Positions 1 to 7,816 of a stretch of 21,074 nucleotides of DNA are shown here, piece after piece. Source of the DNA: JAVBJV01 sp031546815 (GTDB lineage: Bacteria > Pseudomonadota > Alphaproteobacteria > Acetobacterales > Acetobacteraceae); the NCBI GenBank assembly GCA_031546815.1, contig JAVBJV010000053.1, positions 1 through 21,074 on the forward strand, in the 5' to 3' direction. Below the pieces are notes generated by a model. The model saw only the letters and a list, made by a program, of their open reading frames with translations. It was not told where the DNA came from and did not search any database. The position numbers and the translations under genes are program-made. Position 1 is the stretch's first letter. Each line of letters begins with the position of its first letter.

Positions 1-746
1 CCACGCCCGTCGCGCGCCGCGGCCGAGGCGCGGGCTTCGGCAATGGCGCGGGCGGTGAATTCCATCACGTCGGCATCGATCACGCGACCAGCCACGCCGG
101 CGATCAGGCGCTTGGACTGCGCCAGCGCCGATGGAGCGCCCGCCAGCAATGCATCCAGCATCGTGCCCACAGCTTCATCCAGACCATGCACCGGCACGAC
201 GATCTGCACCAACCCCAGACGCTGTGCCTCGGCCGCGTTGAAGCGTTCGGCGGTCAGCGTGTAACGACGCATGGCGCGCGGGCCGATGGCGCGGATCACG
301 TAGGGGCTGATCGCCCCCGGCACCAGACCAAGCCGCACTTCCGACAGGCAGAACAGAGTCTCATCCGCCGCCACCACAATGTCGGCACACGCCGCCAGCC
401 CCATGCCACCCGCGAAGCAATGGCCATGCACAACGGTGATCGTCGGCTTCGAGAGCTGGTCAAACGCCTGCAGCATTCCGGCCAGTGCGCGGGCGTCTTC
501 CATGTTCTCGGAATCGGTATAATCGGCCATGCGACGCATCCAGTTAAGATCCGCCCCCGCCGAGAAACTTTTTCCCGCCCCTCGCAGCAGCACGGCGCGC
601 ACGGCGGGATCGGCGTCGAGCTTGTGAAAAATCCCTGTCAGCAACGCGATCAGCGCATCATCGAATGCATTACGAAGGTCAGGCCGGTTGAGCATGACGG
701 TGGCAATACCGTTCTGGTCAATCGTGCATAGGACAGCGTCCGTCAT
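1..746 (-). CDS. Methylglutaconyl-CoA hydratase-like enoyl-CoA hydratase/isomerase, 3' end off the window
   Basis: Crotonase-fold acyl-CoA hydratase; the closest recognisable subgroup is the methylglutaconyl-CoA hydratase (LiuC/GnyH type) of leucine and isovalerate breakdown. Reading from the ATG at 746 gives MTDAVLCTIDQNGIATVMLNRP with about 248 residues visible before the edge and no stop. The oxyanion-hole motif SAGADLNWMRRM (about residues 61-72) and the second motif GGMGLAACADIVVA (about 113-126) are intact, followed by SEVRLGLVPGAISPYV. The SAGADLNWMRRM string is what suggests the LiuC subgroup over a generic enoyl-CoA hydratase. An SD-like GGGGGAT precedes the ATG and abuts a 6-bp hairpin (756-777). 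The other liu genes are not in view, so the leucine role is inference. The crotonase family call is secure. Confidence 0.88.
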   Translation of the reverse strand, partial: MTDAVLCTIDQNGIATVMLNRPDLRNAFDDALIALLTGIFHKLDADPAVRAVLLRGAGKSFSAGADLNWMRRMADYTDSENMEDARALAGMLQAFDQLSKPTITVVHGHCFAGGMGLAACADIVVAADETLFCLSEVRLGLVPGAISPYVIRAIGPRAMRRYTLTAERFNAAEAQRLGLVQIVVPVHGLDEAVGTMLDALLAGAPSALAQSKRLIAGVAGRVIDADVMEFTARAIAEARASAAARDGR

Positions 747-755
747 GGATATCCC

Positions 756-777
756 CCGGCGTTTTTATTTCCGCCGG
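756..777 (-). other. Small hairpin just upstream of the crotonase gene
   Basis: CCGGCG (756-761) and CGCCGG (772-777) form a 6-bp stem around an A-rich 10-nt loop. On the minus strand it lies between tRNA-Ser and the crotonase start codon, next to its G-rich SD. It lacks a T-run, so it is not a clear terminator. It may be a leader structure or chance. Confidence 0.3.
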
Positions 778-821
778 ATCATGCGCTTGCTGAGTGGTCT
801 GTCAAATTTGAAAGGGGGAAC

Positions 822-911
822 TGGCGGAGAGAGTGGGATTCGAACCCACGGTACGCTTGCGCGCACACACGCTTTCCAAGCGTGCGCCTTAAGCCACTCG
901 GCCATCTCTCC
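822..911 (-). tRNA. tRNA-Ser(GGA)
   Basis: The minus strand folds as a complete class II tRNA. The acceptor stem GGAGAGA pairs with TCTCTCC, the discriminator is G and the CCA is encoded (824-822). The anticodon stem CACGC/GCGTG encloses loop TTGGAAA with anticodon GGA, reading UCC and UCU. There is a long variable arm typical of serine tRNAs, and the T-arm GTGGG-TTCGAAT-CCCAC is perfect. Confidence 0.97.
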
Positions 912-955
912 ATGCCGGAGGCGGAACCTAAAAGCACCGCGCCCGAAGAGCAAGA

Positions 956-985
956 GGGACCGTTCAGGTTTCCCCGAACGGCCCC
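956..985. terminator. Possible bidirectional terminator between tctC-like gene and tRNA-Ser
   Basis: A stem pairs GGG-CCGTTC with GAACGG-CCC around a loop of about 10 nt. On the plus strand it is followed by TTTTATTT, and on the minus strand by a weaker TCTTG tract. It sits just 3' of the minus-strand Bug protein gene, so it probably ends that transcript, although the better T-run faces the other way. Confidence 0.45.
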
Positions 986-1011
986 CTTTTATTTGGGCAA
1001 AACCCGCCAGA

Positions 1012-1983
1012 TCAGTCGGCGTACTGGCCTGCCGCCTGCAGAATCGGACGCCAGCGCTGAACCTCAGACGCCCAGAACGCACGGTGCGCGTCCGGTGTGG
1101 CGCGTTCCTGCGATTCCGGAACCGTGCCCATGTCGGCAAAACGCTGGATCAGCTTCGGGTCGCGCAACGCAAACTGCAGCGCACGGCTCAGACGGTCCAC
1201 CACAGCGCGCGGAGTCCCCTGCGGCGCATACAGGCCGTGCCAGATCATCACCTGCACGCCGGGCTGGCCGCCCTCGGCCGTGGTCGGCACGTCGGGCAGC
1301 ACGCTCAGGCGCTGCGGGGTGGTGACGGCGAATACCTTCACCGAGCCATTGCGGATATATTCCAGAGTCTGCGTGGTCTGGTCGCACAGCACATCCACAC
1401 GGCCCGACAGCAGTTCCTGCATCGCAGGTGCCGTGCCGCGGACCGGCACCGTGGTCACGCGGGTACCGATGCTGTGCTGCAGCAACGTGCCGCACAACTG
1501 GCTGGCAGCGCCCAGACCGGCATCGGCCAGATTGGCGCCTTCGCCCTTGGCGCGCAGCCATTCCACCAGTTCGGCAAGCGTGTTGGCAGGCAAGTCGCGG
1601 CGGCCCAGAATCGTCATCGGTACCGGGGTGACAAGGCCGATCGGCTCGAACCCGTTCACCGGATCATACGGCAGACGGCGATACAGGGTCGGCGTGGTCG
1701 CCATGTTGATGTGGTGCAGCAGAACCGTGTAGCCATCCGGCTTGGCCTGCGCGACGCGGCTGGCGCCCAGAGTGCCCCCTGCCCCGGTGACGTTTTCAAC
1801 AACGACGCTCTGCCCCAGGTCGCGCCCCATGGCTTCACTCAGCAGACGCGCCACAACGTCGGTCGGGCCACCGGCAGCATACGGAACAATCAGCTGAACC
1901 GTGCGGTCCGGAAAGGTTTCTGCCGAAACCGGTAACGCGCTGACGAACACAGCAAAAGCGGCCATTAAAGTACGATGAAACAT
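1012..1983 (-). CDS. Tripartite tricarboxylate transporter substrate-binding protein (Bug/TctC family)
   Basis: Periplasmic solute-binding protein of the Bug (TctC) family, 323 aa, the normal family length. I chose the ATG at 1983 because a strong SD (AGGGAGGA, 1993-2000) precedes it and it begins a Sec signal peptide (MFHRTLMAAFAVFVSALPVSA, cleavage near residue 21). The mature protein opens with FPDRTVQLIVPYAAGGPTD and then has ENVTGAGGTLGA, both family hallmarks. The fold normally presents small carboxylates to a TctAB permease, or acts in sensing. No tctA or tctB membrane gene is nearby, so it is an orphan and the ligand is unknown. A 17-nt GC hairpin (2003-2019) lies directly 5' of the SD and could affect initiation. 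Confidence 0.92.
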   Translation of the reverse strand: MFHRTLMAAFAVFVSALPVSAETFPDRTVQLIVPYAAGGPTDVVARLLSEAMGRDLGQSVVVENVTGAGGTLGASRVAQAKPDGYTVLLHHINMATTPTLYRRLPYDPVNGFEPIGLVTPVPMTILGRRDLPANTLAELVEWLRAKGEGANLADAGLGAASQLCGTLLQHSIGTRVTTVPVRGTAPAMQELLSGRVDVLCDQTTQTLEYIRNGSVKVFAVTTPQRLSVLPDVPTTAEGGQPGVQVMIWHGLYAPQGTPRAVVDRLSRALQFALRDPKLIQRFADMGTVPESQERATPDAHRAFWASEVQRWRPILQAAGQYAD

Positions 1984-2057
1984 CTTTGATTTTCCTCCCT
2001 GTGGCCGGGCTCTCCGGCCCAATACGCAATATCTGAACGAAACCCACCCCATGAAGC

Positions 2058-2094
2058 AAGTCCCGCATGGAGTAAACCTCCATACGGGACTTGT
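2058..2094 (-). terminator. Strong hairpin downstream of the ribonucleotide reductase gene
   Basis: CAAGTCCCGCATGGAG (2058-2073) pairs with CTCCATACGGGACTTG (2079-2094) over 16 positions with one C-A mismatch and a 5-nt loop. It lies 29 nt past the RNR stop, between it and the tctC-like gene. No good T-run follows on the minus strand, so it may be a weak or Rho-assisted terminator or a 3'-end stabiliser. Confidence 0.55.
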
Positions 2095-2122
2095 TGAAGT
2101 CTAACCGGGCCGGAAGAAACGA

Positions 2123-4585
2123 TCAGGCCGCCTGTGAATCCTCGCGGAAATCAATCGGGCAGGCCCCGGATGCGCAGTCCACATGATCGCGCGAGACTTC
2201 TTCACGCACGGCACGGCCCGATGCATCAATCGCTGCGGCGATCTGTTCGTAGCGCGACTTGGTGATCGGCTCTTCCGGCTGATATTCGTACGCCGTGGTG
2301 TCGCCCTGCGGCATCACGCTGCAACAACGCACGCGCGACTGCTGTTCCAGCACAACCTTGCGGAACGCGTCATAGTCCACCGTCGCCGGGTCGTATTTCA
2401 GCGTGTAGGACACCTGATTGCCGGTATCCTGCTCGAGCAGGTTGCCCGCTGTATCGACACCGCGGATCCAGTATTTTTCCAGCAATTCCAGGAAGCGGAA
2501 CTGTTCGTTGGGCGTGGCTTCACCGGCGGTGACCAGCTTGTCGCCCATCCCCCGGTCTTCAGCCAGGCGCGCAATTTCCGGACGCGTGGGGAAGCCCACC
2601 ACAGTCGTGTTGGAATACGACGTCAGGCGGCGGATCGGGTAGCCGCGCGCGGTGTAGTCGTTCACCAACGGATCATCATCGCGGAACTGCACCCAGCGCA
2701 GATATTCGCGCATCGACGGCAGATGCACGCCTTCGGTCAGGCCGAACAGCTTGCTGGTGGTACCGGCGGGCTTTACGGTCGAGATCGTGTGCGGCGTCAC
2801 CAGCCCCAGTTCGGCGGAATAGGTCGCGGCCTCGTCCTCGATCGCGCGGCGGAAGCGGGCCAGCATGTTCCAGAACGGCGCAGCCTGATCTTCGTCGAGC
2901 AGATCACGGAAGCCAAAACCAAAACGCGCCATCGCGTATTCGTGCAGCCCGGTCATGCCAACGCCAATACGGTTGGTGCGGCGGGTTTCCGGCGAATACA
3001 GGCAGTCCATCAGATTGGTGCGCATCAGCGCGCGCGTCGCCACGCGGAAGGCGTCTTCCGCTTCTTCGTCATCCTCGGCGTGATAGGGCACAACGTCGCC
3101 CACCACACAGTAACCGCCCAGCATGAACAGGCTGATTTCACCACACGGATTGGTGATCTGGCGGAACGGCGCGGCAGCGGCGCGCTGCGCCAGGTCTTTC
3201 AGCAGCGGCACAGTGTCCACATCCGGCTGATATTTGCTCGACCCGCAGAACTTGCCCGATTCCAGATACGCTTCCAACCCGGAATCGTTGGCTACCAGCA
3301 TGTCCTGGTTGATGAAGCCTGGCTCGCCGGTCTGATCGTAGTATGCGGCGCGCACCGAATCGTCGAACACGAAACGGGCATGCTGCCACAGGGCGCGCTG
3401 CGCATCGGTCCAGCCGGCATCGGCGTCCTCGCGCTGGGCAAGCGACCAGAATTCCGCATCAACGGTCAGTGAATTGTTCGACGACCACAGGAATCCGCCG
3501 CGCTTCACTGCGACGAACTCCGCCGCCGAGGGATCGCGCCAGGTCTTGGTGCTCATGCGCGCGGCGCGGCGTGCGCCGCCGACCAGCACGCATTCGGCCA
3601 GATAATGGTCCACGTACAGCGCGGCGCGCCACGGGGCCATACCGGTATCGCGCACGCTTGCCACGCGCGACATCGCCGCCATGAACGGCCCCGGCCCGCT
3701 GGCCGGACGCCCCTGCATCCCCGCGATCGGCGCGCCTTTCGGGCGGACCTGCGTGAAGTCGAGGATGATCACTTCGGCGCGGCGCTTCTCGAACGCCATG
3801 CGCTCAACCACTTCAACCGCCTGCGCCCAGCCCTCGCGGCTGTCCGGCACTTCGAACACCGAGGTCTTGCGACCGGCATAGATATGTTCGGCTTCGGCGC
3901 GGGTCGGGTAGCCGGTTACGTGGCCGGCGCGTACATCGGCGTGCGACCAGTCGAGCACCGGCACAACGGTGGGCATCTGCCCGGCCCAGTCGACGGCCAT
4001 CATCGCGTCGTCATACGCACGGCCAACGCCCGAACCGTTCAGCAACAACAGGAACAGCAGGAAGCTGCTGGCCGAAGTGGCGCAGTTGGTGAACACCTCC
4101 ATATTGCGGGTCGGCTGCGTTTCGTCGCCATGCTGCAGATGACGGCCCGACATCAGAATGGTCGCCTGGCGCAGATGGTTGCGCAGCGTTTCGCGTTCGG
4201 CATCGCGGCGATCGGCGCGCGGCTCCAGCAGGGCGCTGCCCAGCGACACGCGTTCGGCCACATCCGCCCAGCGTTCGGTGCGCTTGCGCCCGGTCACCGT
4301 CAGCGTGCCATACAGGTCCGAGCCGATTTCATCGTCCACCGTATAGAGACCGTCATGCATCCAGCCTTCGCTGGCGGCCCAGGCGGCGACCTGCGCGTCG
4401 AGCGCGTCATGATGATTCACTTTCAACATGAACTGCACAGTCTGCGGCGGATCGAAGCGCTGTTCGGTGGTACGGTTAATGGTACGGTCGGCCACCGCCT
4501 GCCCCATACCTGGCGTATAATCACGAGCCGGACGGTCATAGACCGGATCAAGATGCAGCCAAGCTTGGCGGGGCTGATGGTTCAC
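2123..4585 (-). CDS. nrdJ: Adenosylcobalamin-dependent (class II) ribonucleotide reductase, monomeric type
   Basis: Reduces ribonucleotides to deoxyribonucleotides using a B12-generated thiyl radical, in the cytoplasm; 820 aa. The start is GTG at 4585, supported by a GGAG SD nine bases upstream. Active-site features are visible: TNCATS with C168 (first redox cysteine), then NPCGE with C481 (thiyl radical site) and E483, then C493 (second redox cysteine, GGYC). A C-terminal CASGAC (C804, C809) matches the CX4C swinging-arm pair of the Lactobacillus leichmannii enzyme. The NGSGVGRA loop (about 183-190) also fits. It is somewhat longer than that roughly 740-aa monomer and much shorter than the roughly 1200-aa dimeric NrdJ common in alphaproteobacteria. 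I see no ATP-cone. Substrate level (NTP or NDP) is not settled by sequence alone. An NrdR-box-like site lies about 30 bp upstream. Confidence 0.92.
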   Translation of the reverse strand: MNHQPRQAWLHLDPVYDRPARDYTPGMGQAVADRTINRTTEQRFDPPQTVQFMLKVNHHDALDAQVAAWAASEGWMHDGLYTVDDEIGSDLYGTLTVTGRKRTERWADVAERVSLGSALLEPRADRRDAERETLRNHLRQATILMSGRHLQHGDETQPTRNMEVFTNCATSASSFLLFLLLLNGSGVGRAYDDAMMAVDWAGQMPTVVPVLDWSHADVRAGHVTGYPTRAEAEHIYAGRKTSVFEVPDSREGWAQAVEVVERMAFEKRRAEVIILDFTQVRPKGAPIAGMQGRPASGPGPFMAAMSRVASVRDTGMAPWRAALYVDHYLAECVLVGGARRAARMSTKTWRDPSAAEFVAVKRGGFLWSSNNSLTVDAEFWSLAQREDADAGWTDAQRALWQHARFVFDDSVRAAYYDQTGEPGFINQDMLVANDSGLEAYLESGKFCGSSKYQPDVDTVPLLKDLAQRAAAAPFRQITNPCGEISLFMLGGYCVVGDVVPYHAEDDEEAEDAFRVATRALMRTNLMDCLYSPETRRTNRIGVGMTGLHEYAMARFGFGFRDLLDEDQAAPFWNMLARFRRAIEDEAATYSAELGLVTPHTISTVKPAGTTSKLFGLTEGVHLPSMREYLRWVQFRDDDPLVNDYTARGYPIRRLTSYSNTTVVGFPTRPEIARLAEDRGMGDKLVTAGEATPNEQFRFLELLEKYWIRGVDTAGNLLEQDTGNQVSYTLKYDPATVDYDAFRKVVLEQQSRVRCCSVMPQGDTTAYEYQPEEPITKSRYEQIAAAIDASGRAVREEVSRDHVDCASGACPIDFREDSQAA

Positions 4586-4614
4586 AGCGCAACTCCGAAA
4601 TCAAATGCAGGACA

Positions 4615-4630
4615 GACCTAGATATAGTGG
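4615..4630 (-). promoter_or_regulatory. NrdR-box-like site upstream of ribonucleotide reductase
   Basis: The minus strand reads CCACTATATCTAGGTC. It matches about 12 of 16 positions of an NrdR box of form ACACTATATCTAGTGT, as I recall the consensus. It overlaps a possible -10 (TATATC) and ends 29 bp before the GTG. A clear second box at the usual 31-32 bp offset is not evident, which lowers confidence. Confidence 0.45.
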
Positions 4631-5032
4631 CTTGGCTAAAAATCTTCCACAGCATTTATGATCTTGACACTGTAACCGGGTAAAAAAATGTTGGTGATCC
4701 TAAACGCTTAACGGAAATTGCTCGGACGAAAGTTCAAACTACGGTATCCCAGCGAGTCGCTACGGGTTGATGTGGACCGGACGGGGATGGCTTTTGGCAG
4801 AGCGAATCCACAACCGTTTCAACGGCAGCATTTTAATTCCGATGTTGCAATATTTTTCCGTCTATCGGGATACCACTCCAGGTGTTGCGATTCGGCCCCC
4901 TGCGCGCCCATAGCGTATACAGTCACCCCAGACAGTATTTTTCAATTACGTTGAGTTTACCTTCTTTTATGGATTACAAGAGTACTGCAGCAAGCTCAGA
5001 TGTCTGCTTTTCAGGAACAGGATTCTATCGAG
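4631..5032. other. Intergenic region between divergent RNR and ialB genes
   Basis: About 400 bp of lower GC than its flanks, with no credible gene. A perfect TTGACA (4664-4669, plus strand) is present but no good -10 lies 16-18 bp beyond it. I see no cobalamin-riboswitch signature. The only long frame, 4718-4954 plus, starts with TTG, has no SD and resembles no family. Confidence 0.5.
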
Positions 5033-5614
5033 ATGAACCGGAAACTTCTTTCTTTCAGCTTTGCGGCTGCGTTGGCTCTGTCGGGTGCCGCTTTCGCACA
5101 GACGCGCCCGGCCGCTCCGGCGGCTCCGGCGGCTCCTGCAGCAGCTCCTGCGACTCCGGCCCCGACTTTCCCGGGCGGCGCCTCGTCGGTCACCGAAACC
5201 TATGAAGGCTGGATCGTCTCGTGCGGTGTGGTGGGCAATGCGAAGCAGTGCCAGGTCGTGCAGCGTCTGGTCGACCAGCGCAGCGGCCGTTCGGTGGTAA
5301 CCGCCGAACTGCGCCCGGTTGCCGATGGCAAGGTGCAGGCCACGTTCCAGCTGCCGTTCGGGCTGCTGCTTGAACGCGGCGCCACGACGAAGATCGACGA
5401 AACCGCAGGCCCCAACCTGACGATCCGTACCTGTCTGCCGGATGGCTGCCAGGCCCCGATCACGCTGGAAGCGCGTCAGGTCACCGCCCTGCGTAACGGC
5501 ACTGTGCTGAACCTGAACGTCGTTGCGGCGGACAGCAATCAGGACGTTCCCTTCCAGCTGCAGCTGAAGGGTCTGGGCACCGCGCTGGACCGTGCTGCCG
5601 CGCTGGTGCGCTGA
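5033..5614 (+). CDS. Invasion-associated locus B (IalB) family periplasmic protein
   Basis: IalB-family exported protein, 193 aa; the family is common in alphaproteobacteria and its biochemical role is poorly defined. I take the ATG at 5033 because it begins a signal peptide with cleavage expected after AFA (residue 22). A Pro/Ala-rich tract (about residues 25-46) links it to the IalB domain. The domain shows WIVSC (C64), C73, and the pair in CLPDGC (C134, C139), probably two disulfides, consistent with a periplasmic location. An in-frame ATG at 5000 would bury the signal peptide and is less likely. In pathogens IalB affects erythrocyte entry, but in this context a cell-envelope role is the safer inference. 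Confidence 0.88.
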   Translation: MNRKLLSFSFAAALALSGAAFAQTRPAAPAAPAAPAAAPATPAPTFPGGASSVTETYEGWIVSCGVVGNAKQCQVVQRLVDQRSGRSVVTAELRPVADGKVQATFQLPFGLLLERGATTKIDETAGPNLTIRTCLPDGCQAPITLEARQVTALRNGTVLNLNVVAADSNQDVPFQLQLKGLGTALDRAAALVR

Positions 5615-5663
5615 TCCCCGGATAAGGATCCGGTAGCCAGCCCCGATGGCAGGGTTCGTAAAG

Positions 5664-6683
5664 ATGGGAGCCGTGTTGGTCGACAACCGGTTCCGCATCG
5701 ATATCGAACGGGCCAAGGGGCTGGCTATTTTTCTGGTGGTGCTGGGGCACGTTGTGGCCCGCACCCCACCCGATGATGGCGGATATCAGCTGGTCGATGC
5801 CTATATGGCGTTGAAGCGGGCCATCTACTTCTTCCATATGCCGTTCTTCATGTATCTGTCCGGATACGTCGCGTTCCTGTCCGGCGCGGCGCGCACACCG
5901 CTGGCGGCTGTGCCGGATCTGGCGCGCAAACGGTTCGTCCGGCTGCTGCTGCCGTTCTTCGCCATGGGGCTGCTGGTGCTGGTCGCCAAGCTGCTGGCCG
6001 CGCAGGTCGTGGCGGTCGACAACGTGCCGGGCAGTTTCCTCGGCGGGCTGCGGGACCTGTTCTGGACCACGGCAAACAGCCCGGCATTGTTCATCTGGTA
6101 TCTGGCCGTGCTGTTCATGCTCAGCGTGCTGACGCCGCTGGGGCTGTGGCTGGTGCGCGGGCAGGCACTCGTGCTGACGGCCGTGGCGCTGGCGCTGTTC
6201 TTCGTGCCGCTGCCCGAGCGCCTGTTTCTGGACCGGCTGGCGGTGTTCTGGGTGTTTTTCCTGCTGGGCGGGTTGGCCGCCGAAACGCGGGGCCGGTGGG
6301 AGGCGCTGCTGGACCGTTACTACATCCCGGTCCTGGGCCTGTTCCTGCTGGCGGTTGGTGTGTGCCTCAACATGAATGTGCCCTCGCGCATGGCCCTGCT
6401 GATCTGCGGGGCGCTGTCGATCCCGGCGCTGCACGGGCTGGTGCGGCACACGGCGTTACCGATTCTGGCCACGCTTGGGGCGTGGTCGTTTGCGATCTAT
6501 CTGTTCAACGTCCCGGCCATCGGTCTTGCCAAAGCCTTGCTGTTGAAGGTCACCGACTGGGGCGGGTGGAAATTCGGCGTCGTTGCCCCCACCCTGCTGA
6601 TGGTAGGATTGCTGGTGCCGGTGGCGATCTGGTTCGTCTGGAACCGGTTTCAGTATTTGCGCCGCAGCCGGGCAACCAACTGA
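5664..6683 (+). CDS. Acyltransferase 3 family integral membrane protein
   Basis: Inner-membrane acyltransferase-3 (OafA/WecH-like) protein of 339 aa with about ten hydrophobic segments. The family moves O-acetyl or similar groups onto polysaccharides or lipid-linked sugars. It opens with FRIDIERAKGLAIFLVVLGHVV, giving the conserved Arg and the His (VLGH) of the first membrane segment, then FFHMPFFMYLSGYV, another family signature. I prefer the ATG at 5664 because CAGGG lies nine bases upstream; an in-frame ATG at 5646 lacks an SD. It ends in a 34-bp tail-to-tail overlap with the opgC-like gene, itself a related acyltransferase. Its substrate cannot be read from sequence; the neighbouring ligase suggests a surface glycan. 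Confidence 0.85.
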   Translation: MGAVLVDNRFRIDIERAKGLAIFLVVLGHVVARTPPDDGGYQLVDAYMALKRAIYFFHMPFFMYLSGYVAFLSGAARTPLAAVPDLARKRFVRLLLPFFAMGLLVLVAKLLAAQVVAVDNVPGSFLGGLRDLFWTTANSPALFIWYLAVLFMLSVLTPLGLWLVRGQALVLTAVALALFFVPLPERLFLDRLAVFWVFFLLGGLAAETRGRWEALLDRYYIPVLGLFLLAVGVCLNMNVPSRMALLICGALSIPALHGLVRHTALPILATLGAWSFAIYLFNVPAIGLAKALLLKVTDWGGWKFGVVAPTLLMVGLLVPVAIWFVWNRFQYLRRSRATN

Positions 6684-7816
6684 CCGGCCAGCAGATACAG
6701 CACCATCGCCACCGTCAGAACCGCGCCATAGACCAGCACGCCACCGCCCGCCGCATGAATGGCCAGACTGACCAGGAAGATCATCACCGAACCGACGCAG
6801 AACATCTCGAGCGAGTTCTGCCCCAGCACAGCCACCCAGCGCGCCGGTGCATACCCGGCCAGCCGCACTGAAGATGGTGCCAGAGCCAGAATCACATAGA
6901 CCAGCGCGGCAAAGTTGATCAGCCGCACAATGCCCAGCGCTGGCTTCCATGTGCCGGGAATGGCCGCGGCCATGTTGTGGAGCATATCCGGCAGCACGGC
7001 ATCCCCCACCCACCCCAGCGACTGCCGCAGCAGGAAACCCGCCAGCAGCGTGATGCACGCCAGGGTAAACATAATCCCCCGCGCCGGCAGGGCGGGGTGT
7101 TCCAGCAGACGGCCGCTGCCCATGAACAGCCCCACGCAGAACAGCAACTGCCAGCCCGGTGGGAAGAACGCGTGTATCCCCGCCCAGGTGCCAATCTGCG
7201 ATGTGTCGACGAATTGCGCCCACAACCAGATCGCGCCGCTGACCCCGACTGCCACAAGCGGCAGGCGCTGCCACAACAGCAGCATCGGCACGGCGAACAG
7301 CAGCAGCAAGATATAGAGGTGCAGGATGTTGAGGAAAAACACCGTCAGATACAGCGTCGCCATATCCTGCAGCACGGCGATCCCATCGTGATGCAGAACG
7401 TTGATGCCGCTGACCTCGACCCAGCGTGCCGACGGCGTGTACACCTGCGTGATCGTCGCGTATAAAAACCCGATCACCACGATCGTCACCGCATACGCCG
7501 CAAAGATCTGCAGTGTGCGCCGCACCGCCGCAACAAGCAGATCCACCGGCGGTTTGCGTCGCCCTTCGGCGCTATGCACCAGACCGAACACATAGCCCGA
7601 GAAAAACACGAAAAACTCGGCCGCATCGGTCATCTGCAGATCGATCAGGAAATACAGGCGGATACTGCCGATATCGCCCAGATGCCGGGCGATCAGATTG
7701 ATGTGATCGACAACGATGAACACCAGCGCAATGCCGCGCAGCAGATCGATCAGCACATTCCGCGCAGTGGGCAGGCGCGTGCCCTGAATCCGGGGTGGCA
7801 GGGCAGTGTCATGCAT
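6650..7816 (-). CDS. OpgC-type membrane acyltransferase
   Basis: Polytopic OpgC-family protein, 388 aa with about ten membrane segments. OpgC proteins add succinyl or other acyl groups to osmoregulated periplasmic glucans, and homologues modify other glycans. Family marks are LIDLLRGIALVFIVVDHINL near the N-terminus, then MTDAAEFFVFFSGYVFGLV. The ATG at 7816 overlaps the stop of the upstream ligase gene by eight bases (ATGCATGA), implying translational coupling; a longer frame from 7870 would intrude further into that gene. No opgG/opgH glucan synthase genes are in view. With a ligase as its operon partner, modification of O-antigen or exopolysaccharide is at least as likely as glucan succinylation. 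Confidence 0.85.
   Translation of the reverse strand: MHDTALPPRIQGTRLPTARNVLIDLLRGIALVFIVVDHINLIARHLGDIGSIRLYFLIDLQMTDAAEFFVFFSGYVFGLVHSAEGRRKPPVDLLVAAVRRTLQIFAAYAVTIVVIGFLYATITQVYTPSARWVEVSGINVLHHDGIAVLQDMATLYLTVFFLNILHLYILLLLFAVPMLLLWQRLPLVAVGVSGAIWLWAQFVDTSQIGTWAGIHAFFPPGWQLLFCVGLFMGSGRLLEHPALPARGIMFTLACITLLAGFLLRQSLGWVGDAVLPDMLHNMAAAIPGTWKPALGIVRLINFAALVYVILALAPSSVRLAGYAPARWVAVLGQNSLEMFCVGSVMIFLVSLAIHAAGGGVLVYGAVLTVAMVLYLLAGQLVARLRRKY

Noticed and set aside
2183..4621. Two long plus-strand open frames (429 and 338 aa) opposite the ribonucleotide reductase gene
   Set aside because: They are antisense shadows produced by high GC3 of the real gene; no family motif, composition rich in Arg, His and Gln, and no SD.
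4586..4720. Cobalamin riboswitch ahead of the B12-dependent reductase
   Set aside because: I looked for a B12-box and the usual multi-stem leader and found neither; the leader is too short.
4718..4954. Possible small gene in the RNR-ialB spacer
   Set aside because: TTG start, no SD, no signal peptide or known motif, and atypical composition.
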